A stretch of 64,000 nt of DNA from Thermohalobaculum sp963700775 (lineage in GTDB: Bacteria; Pseudomonadota; Alphaproteobacteria; Rhodobacterales; Rhodobacteraceae), in NCBI GenBank assembly GCA_963700775.1, contig CAVOYU010000005.1, positions 1 through 64,000 of the forward strand, given 5' to 3'. The notes below the pieces were generated by a model. That model saw only the letters and a program-made list of their open reading frames with translations, searched no databases and was not told the origin of the DNA. Positions within the stretch are counted from its first letter, which is position 1; the number at the start of each line of letters is the position of its first letter. Shown here piece by piece: positions 34,490 through 45,140 of this stretch. The translations under genes and the position numbers were made by a program.

Positions 34490-35032
34490 ATGTTTCGGTG
34501 GATCGATCGCATTGGCATATGGCACTCTGATCGAAACAGAGTCGATGAGTATTTGTGCATCTACAGCCATATCCGAGCCGTCCTGATCAGGGAGAAGAGT
34601 GCGGCGCTGTTCCTGTACGGGGAGGCGATGTTCAACGCCGTCAACAACAGATCTATCGCGCTCGGCCTGTCGGCAACGGATATCCTCACGCGGGATGAAC
34701 TCACCTTGCGGGAGATCTCGAACCTGGATGCGGGTCTCGAGAAGATCGACCTGCTGACGATCGAACCCGTCAAGCCCAATCAGCGGAATGCCGAGATCAC
34801 CGCCCGGATCGAACGCACCTGCGAGATGATCCTGACGGTCTACTGCGGCGTGATCGCGATCAAGAGCACAAGCGCAGGGCGCGCCGGCGCGGCGGCCACG
34901 GCGTGCTCGGATCTGTACATGGAGCTGATTTCCGATCTCTATCAGATCGGTTCCGGCGCTGGCGACGGGGAGGTGCTGCGAAGCCGGCTGCGCTCGCGCC
35001 TGCAGGGCCACGGCGCTTCCGGCCACCCGTGA
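34490..35032 (+). CDS. hypothetical protein, unrecognised
   Basis: 180 residues, no family recognised. It begins MFRWIDRIGIWHSDRNRVDEYLCIYSHIRA; the middle is mostly helical (LSATDILTRDELTLREISNLDAGLEKIDLL and ITARIERTCEMILTVYCGVIAI), with no clear signal peptide or strong membrane segment. The tail is Arg-rich. The N-terminal half and its upstream region are lower in GC than the neighbours, a possible sign of transfer. It stands alone, followed by a convergent ureohydrolase gene. That the frame is real is supported by length and a lower-GC promoter-like upstream, not by homology. Confidence 0.55.
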   Translation: MFRWIDRIGIWHSDRNRVDEYLCIYSHIRAVLIREKSAALFLYGEAMFNAVNNRSIALGLSATDILTRDELTLREISNLDAGLEKIDLLTIEPVKPNQRNAEITARIERTCEMILTVYCGVIAIKSTSAGRAGAAATACSDLYMELISDLYQIGSGAGDGEVLRSRLRSRLQGHGASGHP

Positions 35033-35075
35033 GGCGGCGCCGGAGCGCGTGCGAGGCACCGGGCGGCCAAAGGCG

Positions 35076-35978
35076 TCACGGTGCCACCGTGGCCATCAGG
35101 TTGCAGAGCAGCCGCGCCAGCGCCTTGCCGCCGAGACCCGCCGGATCGCGCTCGGGCACATACTCGACCACCGTCGCGCCAACGATCTTCGCCCTGGCGG
35201 CGAGGCCGTCGAAGAGATCGAGCATCTGCTGGTAGCCGAGCCCGCCGAATTCCGGGGACAGCACGCCCGGGCAGAGCGCCGGGTCGAGGCCGTCGGCGTC
35301 GATGTTGAGCGCCACCTTCACGCCCTCCGGCACCGCGGCCAGAACCGGTGCAAGCCCCTCGGCATGCACCCGCCGCATCGGGAAGAGCTGCGCCCCCCAA
35401 CGGCCCGCGGTGGCAAGCTCGCCCTCGCGCGCCGAGCCGACGCCACGCAGCCCTACCTGAACGATGCCCTTGACCTGAGCCATCTCCGACGCGCGGCGCA
35501 TGGTCGAGGAGAAACCGTGGGTAACCCCCTCGACCTCGTCGCGCCAGTCGATATGGGCGTCGATCTGGACGATCCAGATCTCTTCCCCCGCAAAGCCCTC
35601 GTAGAACGGGATCGGTACGGAATCGTCGCCCCCCAGCATCACCGCCGCCGCGCCGGCGGCGCGGATGGCCGCCACCGTGTCGCGGATCGCCGCCCGGTTG
35701 GCGGTGCCGTCGTCATCCGGGCTGGTCGGCACGTCGCCGAGGTCGACCGCCCGCACCCCCTGCATCAGCGGAGTGCCGCGGTCCATGTCGATATGGGCGC
35801 GCCTGGTGTCGTACCATTCGAGCGCCGCCCGCAACGCCGCTGGCGCGCCGGAGGCATGGCTCGGGGTGCCGACCGCGTAGGGCGTACCGTGCGCGGCGCC
35901 GAAGATGGCCAGGTCGGCGTCGAGACCGGCGATATCGGCGAAGGGCAGGAGGCAGAAGGTCGGGTCGGGTTTCAGCAT
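35076..35978 (-). CDS. ureohydrolase (agmatinase/arginase family) with variant metal site
   Basis: A 300-residue member of the arginase/agmatinase fold, which hydrolyses guanidino compounds to urea plus an amine. Metal ligands DAHIDW and DADGLDPA are present. In the first metal motif, normally GGDHS, this protein reads LGGDDS (Asp at residue 119 for His), and the SxDxD motif reads NIDAD. The family call is secure from fold-wide motifs; the substrate and perhaps the metal are not. It lies downstream of the TPP enzyme gene with a 12-base gap, as if co-transcribed. Confidence 0.87.
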   Translation of the reverse strand: MLKPDPTFCLLPFADIAGLDADLAIFGAAHGTPYAVGTPSHASGAPAALRAALEWYDTRRAHIDMDRGTPLMQGVRAVDLGDVPTSPDDDGTANRAAIRDTVAAIRAAGAAAVMLGGDDSVPIPFYEGFAGEEIWIVQIDAHIDWRDEVEGVTHGFSSTMRRASEMAQVKGIVQVGLRGVGSAREGELATAGRWGAQLFPMRRVHAEGLAPVLAAVPEGVKVALNIDADGLDPALCPGVLSPEFGGLGYQQMLDLFDGLAARAKIVGATVVEYVPERDPAGLGGKALARLLCNLMATVAP

Positions 35979-35990
35979 GGGGAACCTCGC

Positions 35991-37587
35991 TCAGAACAGC
36001 CCGTCATAGGCGCGCCGCGGAATCTCGACCGCGATCAGGGTGAACCTGTCGGCGGCGAGCGCCTGCGTCACCGCCGGGCCGGCGTCGCCGGGTCCGGTCA
36101 CCGTGACGCCGTTGCCGCCATAGATCCTGGCCAGCGCCGCGAAGTCGGTGCGGCGGAAATCGACGCCCGCGTTCTGCAACGCCGAGCGGCGCTGTTTAAG
36201 CTCGATCAGTGCCAGCGACTGGTCGACGAAGACCACCACCACGAGCGGCAGGCCGAGGTCGCGCAGCGTCGAGAGCTCGCCCAGCGTCATTTCGATCCCC
36301 GCATCGCCCATGAAGGCGATCACCGGGGCGTCGGGCCGCGCGTACTTGAACCCGGAGCCGAGCGGCAGGGCGCAGCCCATGGTGCAGAGGCCGGTCGATT
36401 GCAGCACGCCGCGCGGATGCTTCGCCTGCCACATCTGGCTCAGCAGGATGCGGTGCGCTCCCAGTCAATGGTGATGGTGACCTCGGGCGGGGCGGCGGCG
36501 AGGATTTCGGAGATGGCGACCGCCGGCCCCCAGTCGCGGGTCGTCGCAAACGCCTCCGCCAGCGCGGAGCGGATGCGGGCCGGCGTGTCGCCGGACCAGC
36601 CGCCCTTGGCTGCGCCGTCGATCGCCGCGAGGCCGCCCGCCACCGAGGAGACCCAGGAGAGCCCGGCATAGTGCATGTCGTGGGTGTTCGGCGCGTGGGC
36701 GAACTCGATTGCCCTGGCCGGGTCCCAGGGGTCCTGCCAGCCGGTGCGCATCTCGATCGGGTCGTAGCCCGCCGCGATCACCAGATCGGCGGCCTCGAAG
36801 ACCGGCAGCACCAGCTTGTCCGACTTCGGCGACAGCCCGTGCCCGCCGAGGGCGAGCGGATGATCCTCGGGCAGGATGCCCTTGGCCTTGTAGGTGGTGA
36901 CGAGCGGAATGCCGTGCTTCTCAACGAAGCCCGCGCCGCGCGGGCGCCGCCCGGCTCGTTCAGGACGTCGAGCCCGGCCATCATCACCGGGCGCTTCGCC
37001 GCGGCGAACATGGCGCGGGCGCGGTCCAGCGCCGGGCCGGGAGCGGGGGCCGACAGCAGGCCAGGGCCGCGGAGCACGGGCGCTGGCTCGGGCTCCTCTG
37101 TCTCGGCGACCCGGATCGGCAGGTCGATATGGACCGGGCCGGGGCGGCCCGCTGTAGCGATCGCGAGAGCCTTGTCGATCATCGCGCCGACGCCGCCCGA
37201 GGGCGCAGTGAAGCTCGCCTTGCAGATCCGGGCGAAGGCGGCGGAGTGATCGAAGACCTGATGGTTGTAGCGCATCGCCTCGGCCGCATCGACGGCGCCT
37301 GATATGGCGATCAACGGCACCCGGTCCTGCTCGGCGTTGGCGACCACGTTGAAGGCGTTGGCGATGCCGGGGCCGACGGTGGCGACCAGGATGCCCGGCG
37401 CACCGGTCGCGTGCCAGGCGCCCTCCGCCATGAAGCCGGCGGCGTTCTCGTGCTTGGTCAGCACGAAGCGGATGCCGGCGCGCTCCAGCGCGTCGATCAG
37501 GGTCAGCACCTCGCCGCCGGGGATGCCGAAGGCGGCGCGGCAGCCGGCGGCGTGGAGGCGCCGGGCGATGACGTCGGCGGCGTTCAT
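35991..37587 (-). pseudogene. thiamine pyrophosphate-dependent enzyme (acetolactate synthase-like), two frameshifts
   Basis: The protein reads through three frames. The first is MNAADVIARRLHAAGCRAAFGIPGG with catalytic Glu in KHENAAGFMAEGAW, to about base 36930. The second is GFVEKHGIPLVTTYKAKGILPEDHPLALGG to TITID. The third is LLSQMWQAKHPRG with the diphosphate loop MGDAGIEMTLGEL and a C-terminus YDGLF. Both breaks are repaired by adding one base (near 36930-36950 and at TTGAC/TGGGAG near 36460). Normal acetolactate-synthase architecture results. The asparagines of the usual NN motif are not seen (VVFVDQSLAL). The reaction is not certain; a decarboxylase or synthase on a 2-oxo acid is likely. 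Confidence 0.82.
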
Positions 37588-37734
37588 CGCCGCCCGCCTG
37601 CGGCAAGTTCCCGAGCCCGCGCCGGAACCGCGAGGATTCGGGCGGAGACGAGCGGGACCAGGCCCGGCCCGCCTGCGCGCGGCTCCGGGGCAGCCCCGGG
37701 ACGTGGGTGCGGTGCGGTCATGCTGGTCCCTTTC

Positions 37735-38271
37735 CTAGTCCCCATCGAAGGCACAGAGCGTATGGACCTCGATCCCCATCTTCCGCAGCCGCTTCCCGCC
37801 GCCGAGATCCGGCAGGTCGACCACGAAGGAGGCGGCGACGATATGGCCGCCGAGGCGCTCGATCAGCTTGACCCCTGCCACCGCGGTGCCTCCCGTGGCC
37901 AGCAGGTCGTCGATCAGGAGCACCCGTGCTCCGGCCTGGAAGGCGTCGTCATGGATCTCGACGATGGCGTCGCCGTATTCGAGGCTGTAGGCCTCGACGA
38001 TCGTCTTGCCGGGCAGCTTGCCCTTCTTGCGGATCGGCACGAAGGGCAGGCCCAGGCTGTAGGCGATGGCCCCGCCGAGGATGAAGCCCCGCGCATCCAT
38101 CGCCACCACCACGTCGATGCCGTCTTTCGAATAGGGCGCGGCCAGCTCGTCGACCGCGCGGCGGAAGGCGCCGGCATCGGAGAAGAGGGTGGTCACGTCG
38201 CGGAACTGCACACCGGGGACGGGGAAGTCCGGGATGGTGCGGATGTAGTCGCGGAGGGATTTCTCGGGCAT
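37735..38271 (-). CDS. apt: adenine phosphoribosyltransferase
   Basis: A 178-residue enzyme that joins adenine and PRPP to give AMP. The PRPP-binding motif VLLIDDLLATGGTAVAG and the N-terminal LRDYIRTIPDFPVPGVQFRDVTTLFSD are typical. I chose ATG 38271 (MPEKSLRDYI) over the one 18 bases upstream. Its neighbour MTA phosphorylase (39502-40380) releases adenine, so the two form a salvage pair. Confidence 0.96.
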   Translation of the reverse strand: MPEKSLRDYIRTIPDFPVPGVQFRDVTTLFSDAGAFRRAVDELAAPYSKDGIDVVVAMDARGFILGGAIAYSLGLPFVPIRKKGKLPGKTIVEAYSLEYGDAIVEIHDDAFQAGARVLLIDDLLATGGTAVAGVKLIERLGGHIVAASFVVDLPDLGGGKRLRKMGIEVHTLCAFDGD

Positions 38272-38370
38272 CGCACTCGCTCGGGGCACTCGTGGGGCAG
38301 GTGGGGCGCGGCGATCTTAGGGGCTGGGGCCGCAAAGGCAATCGCTGCGCCGGTAAAATCGGCTGGCCGG

Positions 38371-39402
38371 TCAGCCGCCGGCGGCGAAGACCGGTTGCAG
38401 CGCGGGCGGCAGGGTCCAGCGACCGGGAAAGGGCTCGGCCATCAGCCGCTCGACCGCAGCCCGCGCTGTCGCCTCGCGCGCCTCCCAGCCGCCGCCGATC
38501 CGCTCGACCCTCGCGCCGGTCCGGGCCAGAAGCTCGTCGCAATGGCGCTGGAACCGCCGCCGGCCGCCGCCATCGGCGAAGTAGCGGATGCCGTCCTGCA
38601 CGAAAGGCACGTCGGCGTCGAGCAGGAGATAGAGATCGCCCATCGGCCGCGCTTCCAATTCGGGCAGCGGCTCGCCCAGCAGCATGCGCGCCCAGACCGC
38701 GGTCAGAAGCGGATCGGTGTCCTCGATCAGCACCGGCCCGGCCCAGGGGGCGATGGCCGCACGGTGGGCCTCGTGACGGCGCGCGAGCTCGATCAGCTCG
38801 GCGGCGGTCCAGTCCTTCTCGCCGCGGACGAACTCGTGGGCGCGGCCGTATTCCGGGACGACCGGCCCGCCGAGCCAGCGGGCGAGCTGCTCGGCGAGCG
38901 TCGACTTGCCGGTGCTCTCGGCGCCGAAGACGACGACGCGCTTCTGGTACCAGGGGCGGACGGCGCCGGGGATGTGGCGCCATTCGCCCGCCGGGTCGGC
39001 GCGGACCGCGCTGCCGGAGACCGGGAAGGCGCGGCGCGCCGGGTCGACCGGCACGGGCTGGCCGCCAAGCTCAGCCGCCAGACGGGCGACGTAGCTGTCC
39101 GAGCCGAACACCATGTCGACCGGTTCGGGATGGATGCCGCGGATCGCCTGGCGCCAGATCGGCCAGAAATCCGGGTGGTCGGCGGGCTCCTGTGGGAGGT
39201 CGCGGTCGAAATGCACGACCCGCGCGCCCGGCACCAGCGCCCGCACCCAGGCAGCGCGCAGCGCGCCAGGGATCGGCTCGCGCTCCAGCGTGCAGACCAT
39301 GACCGTCAGTTCGTCGACCAGGGCCGAGGCCATGGCGCAGATCGACATGTGCCCCGTATGGGGCGGCATGAACTTGCCGAGCAGGAAGCCGCGGGTGGTC
39401 AT
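38371..39402 (-). CDS. NadR-like NMN adenylyltransferase / ribosylnicotinamide kinase
   Basis: A 343-residue two-domain protein. The N-terminal nucleotidyltransferase domain has GFLLGKFMPPHTGHMSIC (the HxGH-type TGH motif) and the C-terminal kinase domain has Walker A VFGAESTGKST. Together these match NadR without its N-terminal DNA-binding domain, an enzyme pair that salvages nicotinamide riboside into NAD. It sits between apt and MTA phosphorylase in a nucleotide-salvage run. I start it at ATG 39402 (MTTRGFLLGKF). Confidence 0.85.
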   Translation of the reverse strand: MTTRGFLLGKFMPPHTGHMSICAMASALVDELTVMVCTLEREPIPGALRAAWVRALVPGARVVHFDRDLPQEPADHPDFWPIWRQAIRGIHPEPVDMVFGSDSYVARLAAELGGQPVPVDPARRAFPVSGSAVRADPAGEWRHIPGAVRPWYQKRVVVFGAESTGKSTLAEQLARWLGGPVVPEYGRAHEFVRGEKDWTAAELIELARRHEAHRAAIAPWAGPVLIEDTDPLLTAVWARMLLGEPLPELEARPMGDLYLLLDADVPFVQDGIRYFADGGGRRRFQRHCDELLARTGARVERIGGGWEAREATARAAVERLMAEPFPGRWTLPPALQPVFAAGG

Positions 39403-39501
39403 CCGGCGGCTTCCGGTGCGGGCGGAGGCGACACTCCCCCCTTTTCGTCTCTCCCCCACAAGGGGGGAGAGGGGCGCCGGTGGGCGGCGTCCATCGCCGG
39501 C

Positions 39502-40380
<879 letters not shown>

Positions 40381-40390
40381 GGATCCCCTC

Positions 40391-41008
40391 TCAATCCGGC
40401 CGGAGCATCTCCCAGACCTCCGTCACTGTCGTATAGTCCATGTAGCCGAGCCGCGCGACGGGATTGAAGGTGGTGACGTCGAGCCGCCCGCCGACCAGGC
40501 ATTCGTCGCGGATGTGGACGCCCACCACCTCGCCGATCACCACGATGTTGAAGGCGTGCTCGCGCCAGCTCGGCAGCTCGTCGACGATCGTCACCAGCCG
40601 GCATTCCATAACCGCCGGAGCCTCGGCCACATGGGGCGCGGCGATTGCGGTGCCGGGAGCCTTGGTGAGGCCCGCGAGTTCGAACTCGTCGACCTCGGGC
40701 GGGTACGTGCCCGAGGAGATGTTCATCGCGTCCTTCAGCGCCTGGCTGACCACGTTGCAGGCGAACTCGCCGGTCGCGCGGATGTTGGCGATCGTGTCCT
40801 TCACCGGCTCCGGCCGGCTCTTGCGGCCGGACTGGGAGAACATCACCAGCGGCGGTGCGTCGCCGCAGCCGTTGAAGAAGCTGTAGGGCGCGAGGTTGGC
40901 GCGGCCCTGGGCATCAAGCGAGGAAATCCAGCCGATGGGGCGGGGCGCGACGATGGCCTTGAACGGGTCGTGCGGCAGGCCGTGGCCGTCGGCGGGCCGG
41001 TAGAACAT
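40391..41008 (-). CDS. flavin reductase-like FMN-binding protein
   Basis: A 205-residue split-barrel flavin reductase-like protein: DPFKAIVAPRPIGWISSLDAQGRANLAPYSFFNGCGDAPPLVMFS and GEFACNVVSQALKDAMN are typical. It may use NAD(P)H to reduce free flavin, or act as an oxidoreductase partner. It begins the leftward run towards mtnP (ten bases between them) and is divergent from the GNAT gene. The substrate is unknown. Confidence 0.87.
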   Translation of the reverse strand: MFYRPADGHGLPHDPFKAIVAPRPIGWISSLDAQGRANLAPYSFFNGCGDAPPLVMFSQSGRKSRPEPVKDTIANIRATGEFACNVVSQALKDAMNISSGTYPPEVDEFELAGLTKAPGTAIAAPHVAEAPAVMECRLVTIVDELPSWREHAFNIVVIGEVVGVHIRDECLVGGRLDVTTFNPVARLGYMDYTTVTEVWEMLRPD

Positions 41009-41150
41009 GCGGGTCGCTCCCTCGGAATGCGGCGGTCTGGTCAGGATCGGGCTGGCGTGCTAACGCCGGTCTCAACACTTAACGCCTTGCCGCGCCAAGG
41101 CAACTGTCCAGACAACTGCCCGATCGACCGCTCAAGCGAATGCCGGCCCG

Positions 41151-41657
41151 ATGTTCCGCATCCTCCCCGAAACAGCCGACGACATTTACGAGGTCGAGAT
41201 GCTGCTCGATCTCGCCTTCGCGCCGGGTCGGACAGCGCTCAGCTCTTACCAGCTGCGCGAGGGTGTCGAGCCGGTGGCCGAGTTGTCGCGGATCGTGCGA
41301 GATGAATTTGACGCGGTGGTCGGCGCGATCCGTTACTGGCCGATCAGAATCGGCGCCTCCGGCGATCCGGCGCTGCTATTGGGCCCGGTGGCGATCCATC
41401 CGACACGGCAGGGCGAAGGGCTCGGCGCGCTGCTCATCGGCGAGACCCTGGACGCCGCCGCGAAGCTCGGCTGGGAGCGGGTGGTTCTGGTCGGTGATGC
41501 GCCCTATTACCGGCGTTTCGGGTTCACCCGGCAAATGACCCTTGCGCTCGATTTTCCCAAGCCCGTCAACCTTGAGCGATTACTCGCGAAAGAACTAGTT
41601 GAAGGCTCGATGAGCGAAGTCAGCGGCATGGTTCGGCGCTGGTCGACCGAAGATTGA
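41151..41657 (+). CDS. GNAT family N-acetyltransferase
   Basis: 168 residues with the GNAT core: LLGPVAIHPTRQGEGLGALLIGETLDAA, carrying the acetyl-CoA motif RQGEGLG, then a VVLVGDAPYYRRFGF end. The sequence resembles YhbS-type acetyltransferases. The acceptor is unknown. It is divergent from the flavin reductase gene with 142 bases between the starts. Confidence 0.88.
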   Translation: MFRILPETADDIYEVEMLLDLAFAPGRTALSSYQLREGVEPVAELSRIVRDEFDAVVGAIRYWPIRIGASGDPALLLGPVAIHPTRQGEGLGALLIGETLDAAAKLGWERVVLVGDAPYYRRFGFTRQMTLALDFPKPVNLERLLAKELVEGSMSEVSGMVRRWSTED

Positions 41658-41857
41658 TAGAAGAAATCGCGAAAGTTCCGATAAGAGATTTTCCCCGTTG
41701 CGCAGAAGTACGCATTATTATTTGCAAACGCAGAAAGCCAAGTATAGCTTCGAGGAATTCGGTGCCCGGTTGCCCATGCCACGAATGTCGCAACAGGAAG
41801 TCGTGTGAGCTTATTCCGGTGCTCCGAATGTGTGTTTAGAATTGACGGAGAAAGAGA

Positions 41858-42271
41858 ATGGCCGAACCTGCAATCGACCATGGGGAGCTCCTGGCACTTA
41901 CTTCCGACATCGTTGCCGCACATGTCTCGAACAATTCGGTTCCGAGCACGGAACTGTCTACGTTGATCGAGGCCGTGTTCGGCACCCTGTCGAAACTGGG
42001 TGAAGAACAGGCCGAACCCGAGGTGGAACTGAAGCCCGCGGTGCCAATCAAGAAATCGGTGACAGACGACTTCCTGATCTGCCTCGAGGACGGCAAGAAG
42101 CTGAAGATGCTGAAGCGCCACCTCAAGACCGCCTACGACATGACGCCGGAGGACTACCGGGCGAAATGGGGCCTCGGCCCGGACTATCCGATGGTCGCGC
42201 CCAATTATGCGTTGAAGCGTCAGGAACTGGCGAAGAAGATCGGCCTCGGCCGCAAGCGCAAGAGCAAGTAA
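41858..42271 (+). CDS. MucR/Ros family zinc-finger transcriptional regulator
   Basis: A 137-residue protein with the MucR C-terminal zinc finger: FLICLEDGKKLKMLKRHLKTAYDMTPEDYRAKWGLGPDYPMVAPNYA (Cys near residue 75, two histidine-type positions). Such proteins bind AT-rich sites and often control polysaccharide, motility and cell-cycle genes. A 200-base AT-richer region lies upstream (41658-41857), perhaps for autoregulation. Only one of the two Cys usual in Ros is visible, as in MucR from several Rhodobacterales. Confidence 0.9.
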   Translation: MAEPAIDHGELLALTSDIVAAHVSNNSVPSTELSTLIEAVFGTLSKLGEEQAEPEVELKPAVPIKKSVTDDFLICLEDGKKLKMLKRHLKTAYDMTPEDYRAKWGLGPDYPMVAPNYALKRQELAKKIGLGRKRKSK

Positions 42272-42392
42272 GCCGGATCCGCGATCCGGACGGGGCGGTC
42301 CTGTCCGGCCGTTGCAGCCGGGACCCCGCCGCGCTAGACAAACGGCGCGCCCTGACGGGCGCGCCGTGAAACGTTTCCGATGGCCTTCCGCG

Positions 42393-43737
42393 ATGGGCGC
42401 ACCGAAGAAGCTCTTCATCCGCACCTACGGGTGCCAGATGAACGTCTACGACAGCGAGCGCATGGGCGCGAGCGCTGGCGGCCGACGGCTATGCGCGAGA
42501 CGGACAGCGCCCGAGGACGCGGATCTGGTCATCCTCAACACCTGCCACATCCGCGAGAAGGCGGCCGAGAAGGTCTATTCCGAGCTCGGAAGGCTGCGCC
42601 CGCTCCGTGAGGCCAGGGCGGCGCGCGGCGGGCGGATGGCGGTGGCGGTCGCCGGCTGCGTCGCCCAGGCGGAAGGCGCCGAGATCCTGCGCCGCCAGCC
42701 GATGGTCGACCTCGTGGTCGGCCCGCAGATCCTACCACCGGCTGCCGGAGATGCTGGCCCGCGGCGTCAGGACCGGGACGGCGCAGATCGACACCGATTT
42801 CCCGGCCGAGGACAAGTTCGACCACCTGCCGCGCGGCCCCAGGGCGCGGCGCGCGCCGGCGGCGTTCCTGACCGTGCAGGAGGGTTGCGACAAGTTCTGC
42901 GCCTTCTGCGTGGTGCCCTACACCCGCGGCGCCGAGGTCTCGCGCCCGGCGGCGAAGGTGCTGGCCGAGGCGCGCGACCTGGTGGAGCGGGGGGTCGCCG
43001 AGATCACCCTCCTGGGCCAGAACGTCAACGCCTATCACGGCGAGGGGCCGGACGGTTCCTGGAGCCTGGCGCGGCTGATCCGTGAGCTCGCCCGTATCGA
43101 GGGGCTCGAGCGGCTGCGCTACACAACCTCGCACCCGAACGACATGGCGGACGACCTGATCGCCGCCCATGCCGAGGAGCCGAAGCTGATGCCCTATCTG
43201 CACCTGCCGGTGCAGTCGGGCTCGGACCGGGTGCTGAAGGCGATGAACCGGCGCCACACCGCAGGGGAGTATCTGCGGCTGATCGGGCGCATCCGGGCGG
43301 CACGGCCGGACATCGCGATCTCGGGCGATTTCATCGCCGGCTTCCCTGGCGAGACCGAGGCGGATTTCGAGGCGACGCTGGCGCTGGTCCGGGAGGTTGG
43401 TTACGCCGGCGCCTATTCCTTCAAGTACTCTCCGCGACCGGGCACGCCGGCCGCCGGGGCCGAGCAGGTGCGCGAACCCGTGAAGGCCGAGCGCCTGGCG
43501 CGGTTGCAGGAACTGCTCGGCGCGCAGCAGGCGGCGTTCCAGCGCTCCTGCGTCGGGCGGGAGCTGGCGGTGCTGGTCGAGAAGCCGGGCCGGCATGCGG
43601 GCCAGATGGTCGGCCGCTCGCCCTATCTGCAGGCGGTGCATTTCGACTGCGATGCGGGGATGGCGGGCCGGATCGCCGAGGTCGCGATCACCGGGGCGGG
43701 GCCGAACTCGCTGTCCGGGGTGCTCGCCGGCGGCTGA
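42393..43737 (+). pseudogene. miaB: tRNA-2-methylthio-N6-dimethylallyladenosine synthase, four frameshifts
   Basis: This radical SAM methylthiotransferase modifies A37 of tRNAs. Reassembled, it shows RTYGCQMNVYDSERM, then ALAADGYA, ETDSA, EDADLVILNTCHIREKAAEKVYSELG, VAGCVAQAEG, SYHRLPEML, the radical SAM site CDKFCAFCVVPYTRG, and the TRAM tail. The six cysteines for two 4Fe-4S clusters are present. Four breaks fall near 42466, 42495, 42510 and 42730; each needs one base removed. The later two-thirds of the gene is intact, so sequence error is likely. It precedes nhaA; phoH, which often follows miaB in relatives, is about 3.4 kb away here. Confidence 0.9.
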
Positions 43738-43811
43738 CCGGCGCATATTGAACGGCCGGGCGCGGCCCATAAATCCAGAAGCGCCAGCAAAGCGACCGAG
43801 GGAGGCTGCCC

Positions 43812-45077
43812 GTGACCGCCAGTCCGTCCGCCATGTCGACCGAGACCAAGGCCGGCCTTCTGCTCGCCGCCGCGGCCTTGGCCGGGGTGGCCTTCGAGAA
43901 TGTCGCGGCGCTGAAGCCGTTCTATGACAGCCTGCTGAACCTGCGGCTGACCGTGGCGGTCGAGGAAGCCGCGATCTCGAAGCCGCTGCTGCTGTGGATC
44001 AATGACGGGCTCATGGCGGTGTTCTTCCTGCTCGTCGCCATGGAGATCAAGCGCGAGATCCGGGCCGGGGCGCTGAGCGACTGGAGCCGGGCGGCGCTGC
44101 CGGTCTATGGTGCGATCGGAGGCATCGCGGTGCCGGCGGCGATCTTCGTGCTGGTGACCGGCCCGGGAACGCCCGAGGCGCGCGGCTGGGCGATCCCGGC
44201 GGCGACCGACATCGCCTTCGCCATGGGGCTGCTTTCGCTGTTCGGCAAGCGCATCCCGGCGGCGCTCCGGAGCTTCCTGCTGGCGCTGGCGGTGGTTGAC
44301 GACCTGGCCGCGATCGGCATCATCGCCGTGTTCTACACCGACGATCTGGCGACAGAGGCGCTATTACTGGCGGGGATCTCGCTGGCGGTCCTGGCGGTCC
44401 TGAACCTTGCGGGCGTGCGCCGGGGCGTGGCCTATGTGCTGGTCGGGCTGATCCTGTGGACCTGTGTGCTGAAGTCGGGCGTCCATGCCACCCTTGCCGG
44501 AGTGGCGCTCGGCTTCGCGATACCGCTCGCGCCGGACCGGTCGGGCCGGTCGCTGCTGCTGGACATGGAGCACGCGCTGCACCCCTGGGTCGCCTTCCTT
44601 ACGATGCCGCTCTTCGCCTTCGCCAATGCGGGCGTGCCGCTCGCGGAGCTGTCGCTGGCGGGGCTGGTCAAGCCGCTTACTCTGGCGGTGCTGCTGGGGC
44701 TGTTCGTCGGCAAGCAGGTCGGTGTCTTCGGCGCCGCGTGGGGCGCGATACGGCTCGGCCTCGCGAAGCCGCCGGAGGGTGCGACCATGATCCAGCTCTA
44801 CGGCGTGTCGCTGCTGGCCGGTATCGGCTTCACCATGAGCCTTTTCATCGGCACCCTCGCCTTCAGCGACCCGGAGTACCAGAACGCGGTCAGAACGGGC
44901 GTGCTGCTTGGATCGTTGCTCTCGGGCGTAACAGGGGCGACGGTCTTGCTCTGGGCCCGCCCGCCGGCGGCCGATGGGGCGGCCAAGGGAGAGGTGGGCG
45001 GGCCAGCTGCCGGAGAAGCACCAGCCGTGGCCACGGATGATCCGCTCGAAGATCAACGCCAACATCCCGGCCGATGA
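43812..45077 (+). CDS. nhaA: Na+/H+ antiporter NhaA
   Basis: A 421-residue inner-membrane antiporter with about 12 helices that expels sodium in exchange for protons. The ion-binding pair of aspartates is in LALAVVDDLAAIG, with AIPAATDIAFAMGLLSLFG before it. The GTG at 43812 follows GGGAGG, better than the later ATG at 43833. The C-terminal tail after the last helix is an Ala/Gly-rich extension. Confidence 0.94.
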   Translation: MTASPSAMSTETKAGLLLAAAALAGVAFENVAALKPFYDSLLNLRLTVAVEEAAISKPLLLWINDGLMAVFFLLVAMEIKREIRAGALSDWSRAALPVYGAIGGIAVPAAIFVLVTGPGTPEARGWAIPAATDIAFAMGLLSLFGKRIPAALRSFLLALAVVDDLAAIGIIAVFYTDDLATEALLLAGISLAVLAVLNLAGVRRGVAYVLVGLILWTCVLKSGVHATLAGVALGFAIPLAPDRSGRSLLLDMEHALHPWVAFLTMPLFAFANAGVPLAELSLAGLVKPLTLAVLLGLFVGKQVGVFGAAWGAIRLGLAKPPEGATMIQLYGVSLLAGIGFTMSLFIGTLAFSDPEYQNAVRTGVLLGSLLSGVTGATVLLWARPPAADGAAKGEVGGPAAGEAPAVATDDPLEDQRQHPGR

Positions 45078-45140
45078 AGCCGCAAGGCGGCCGCTGGGCC
45101 GCATTCCGATGACCAGAGTCCCTGATCCCGGGAGACCCCG

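Noticed and set aside
42300..42392. Second MucR-type or other gene before miaB
   Set aside because: The sequence between MucR and miaB has only short frames and a GGGCGCGCC-type GC-rich spacer; no coding signal.
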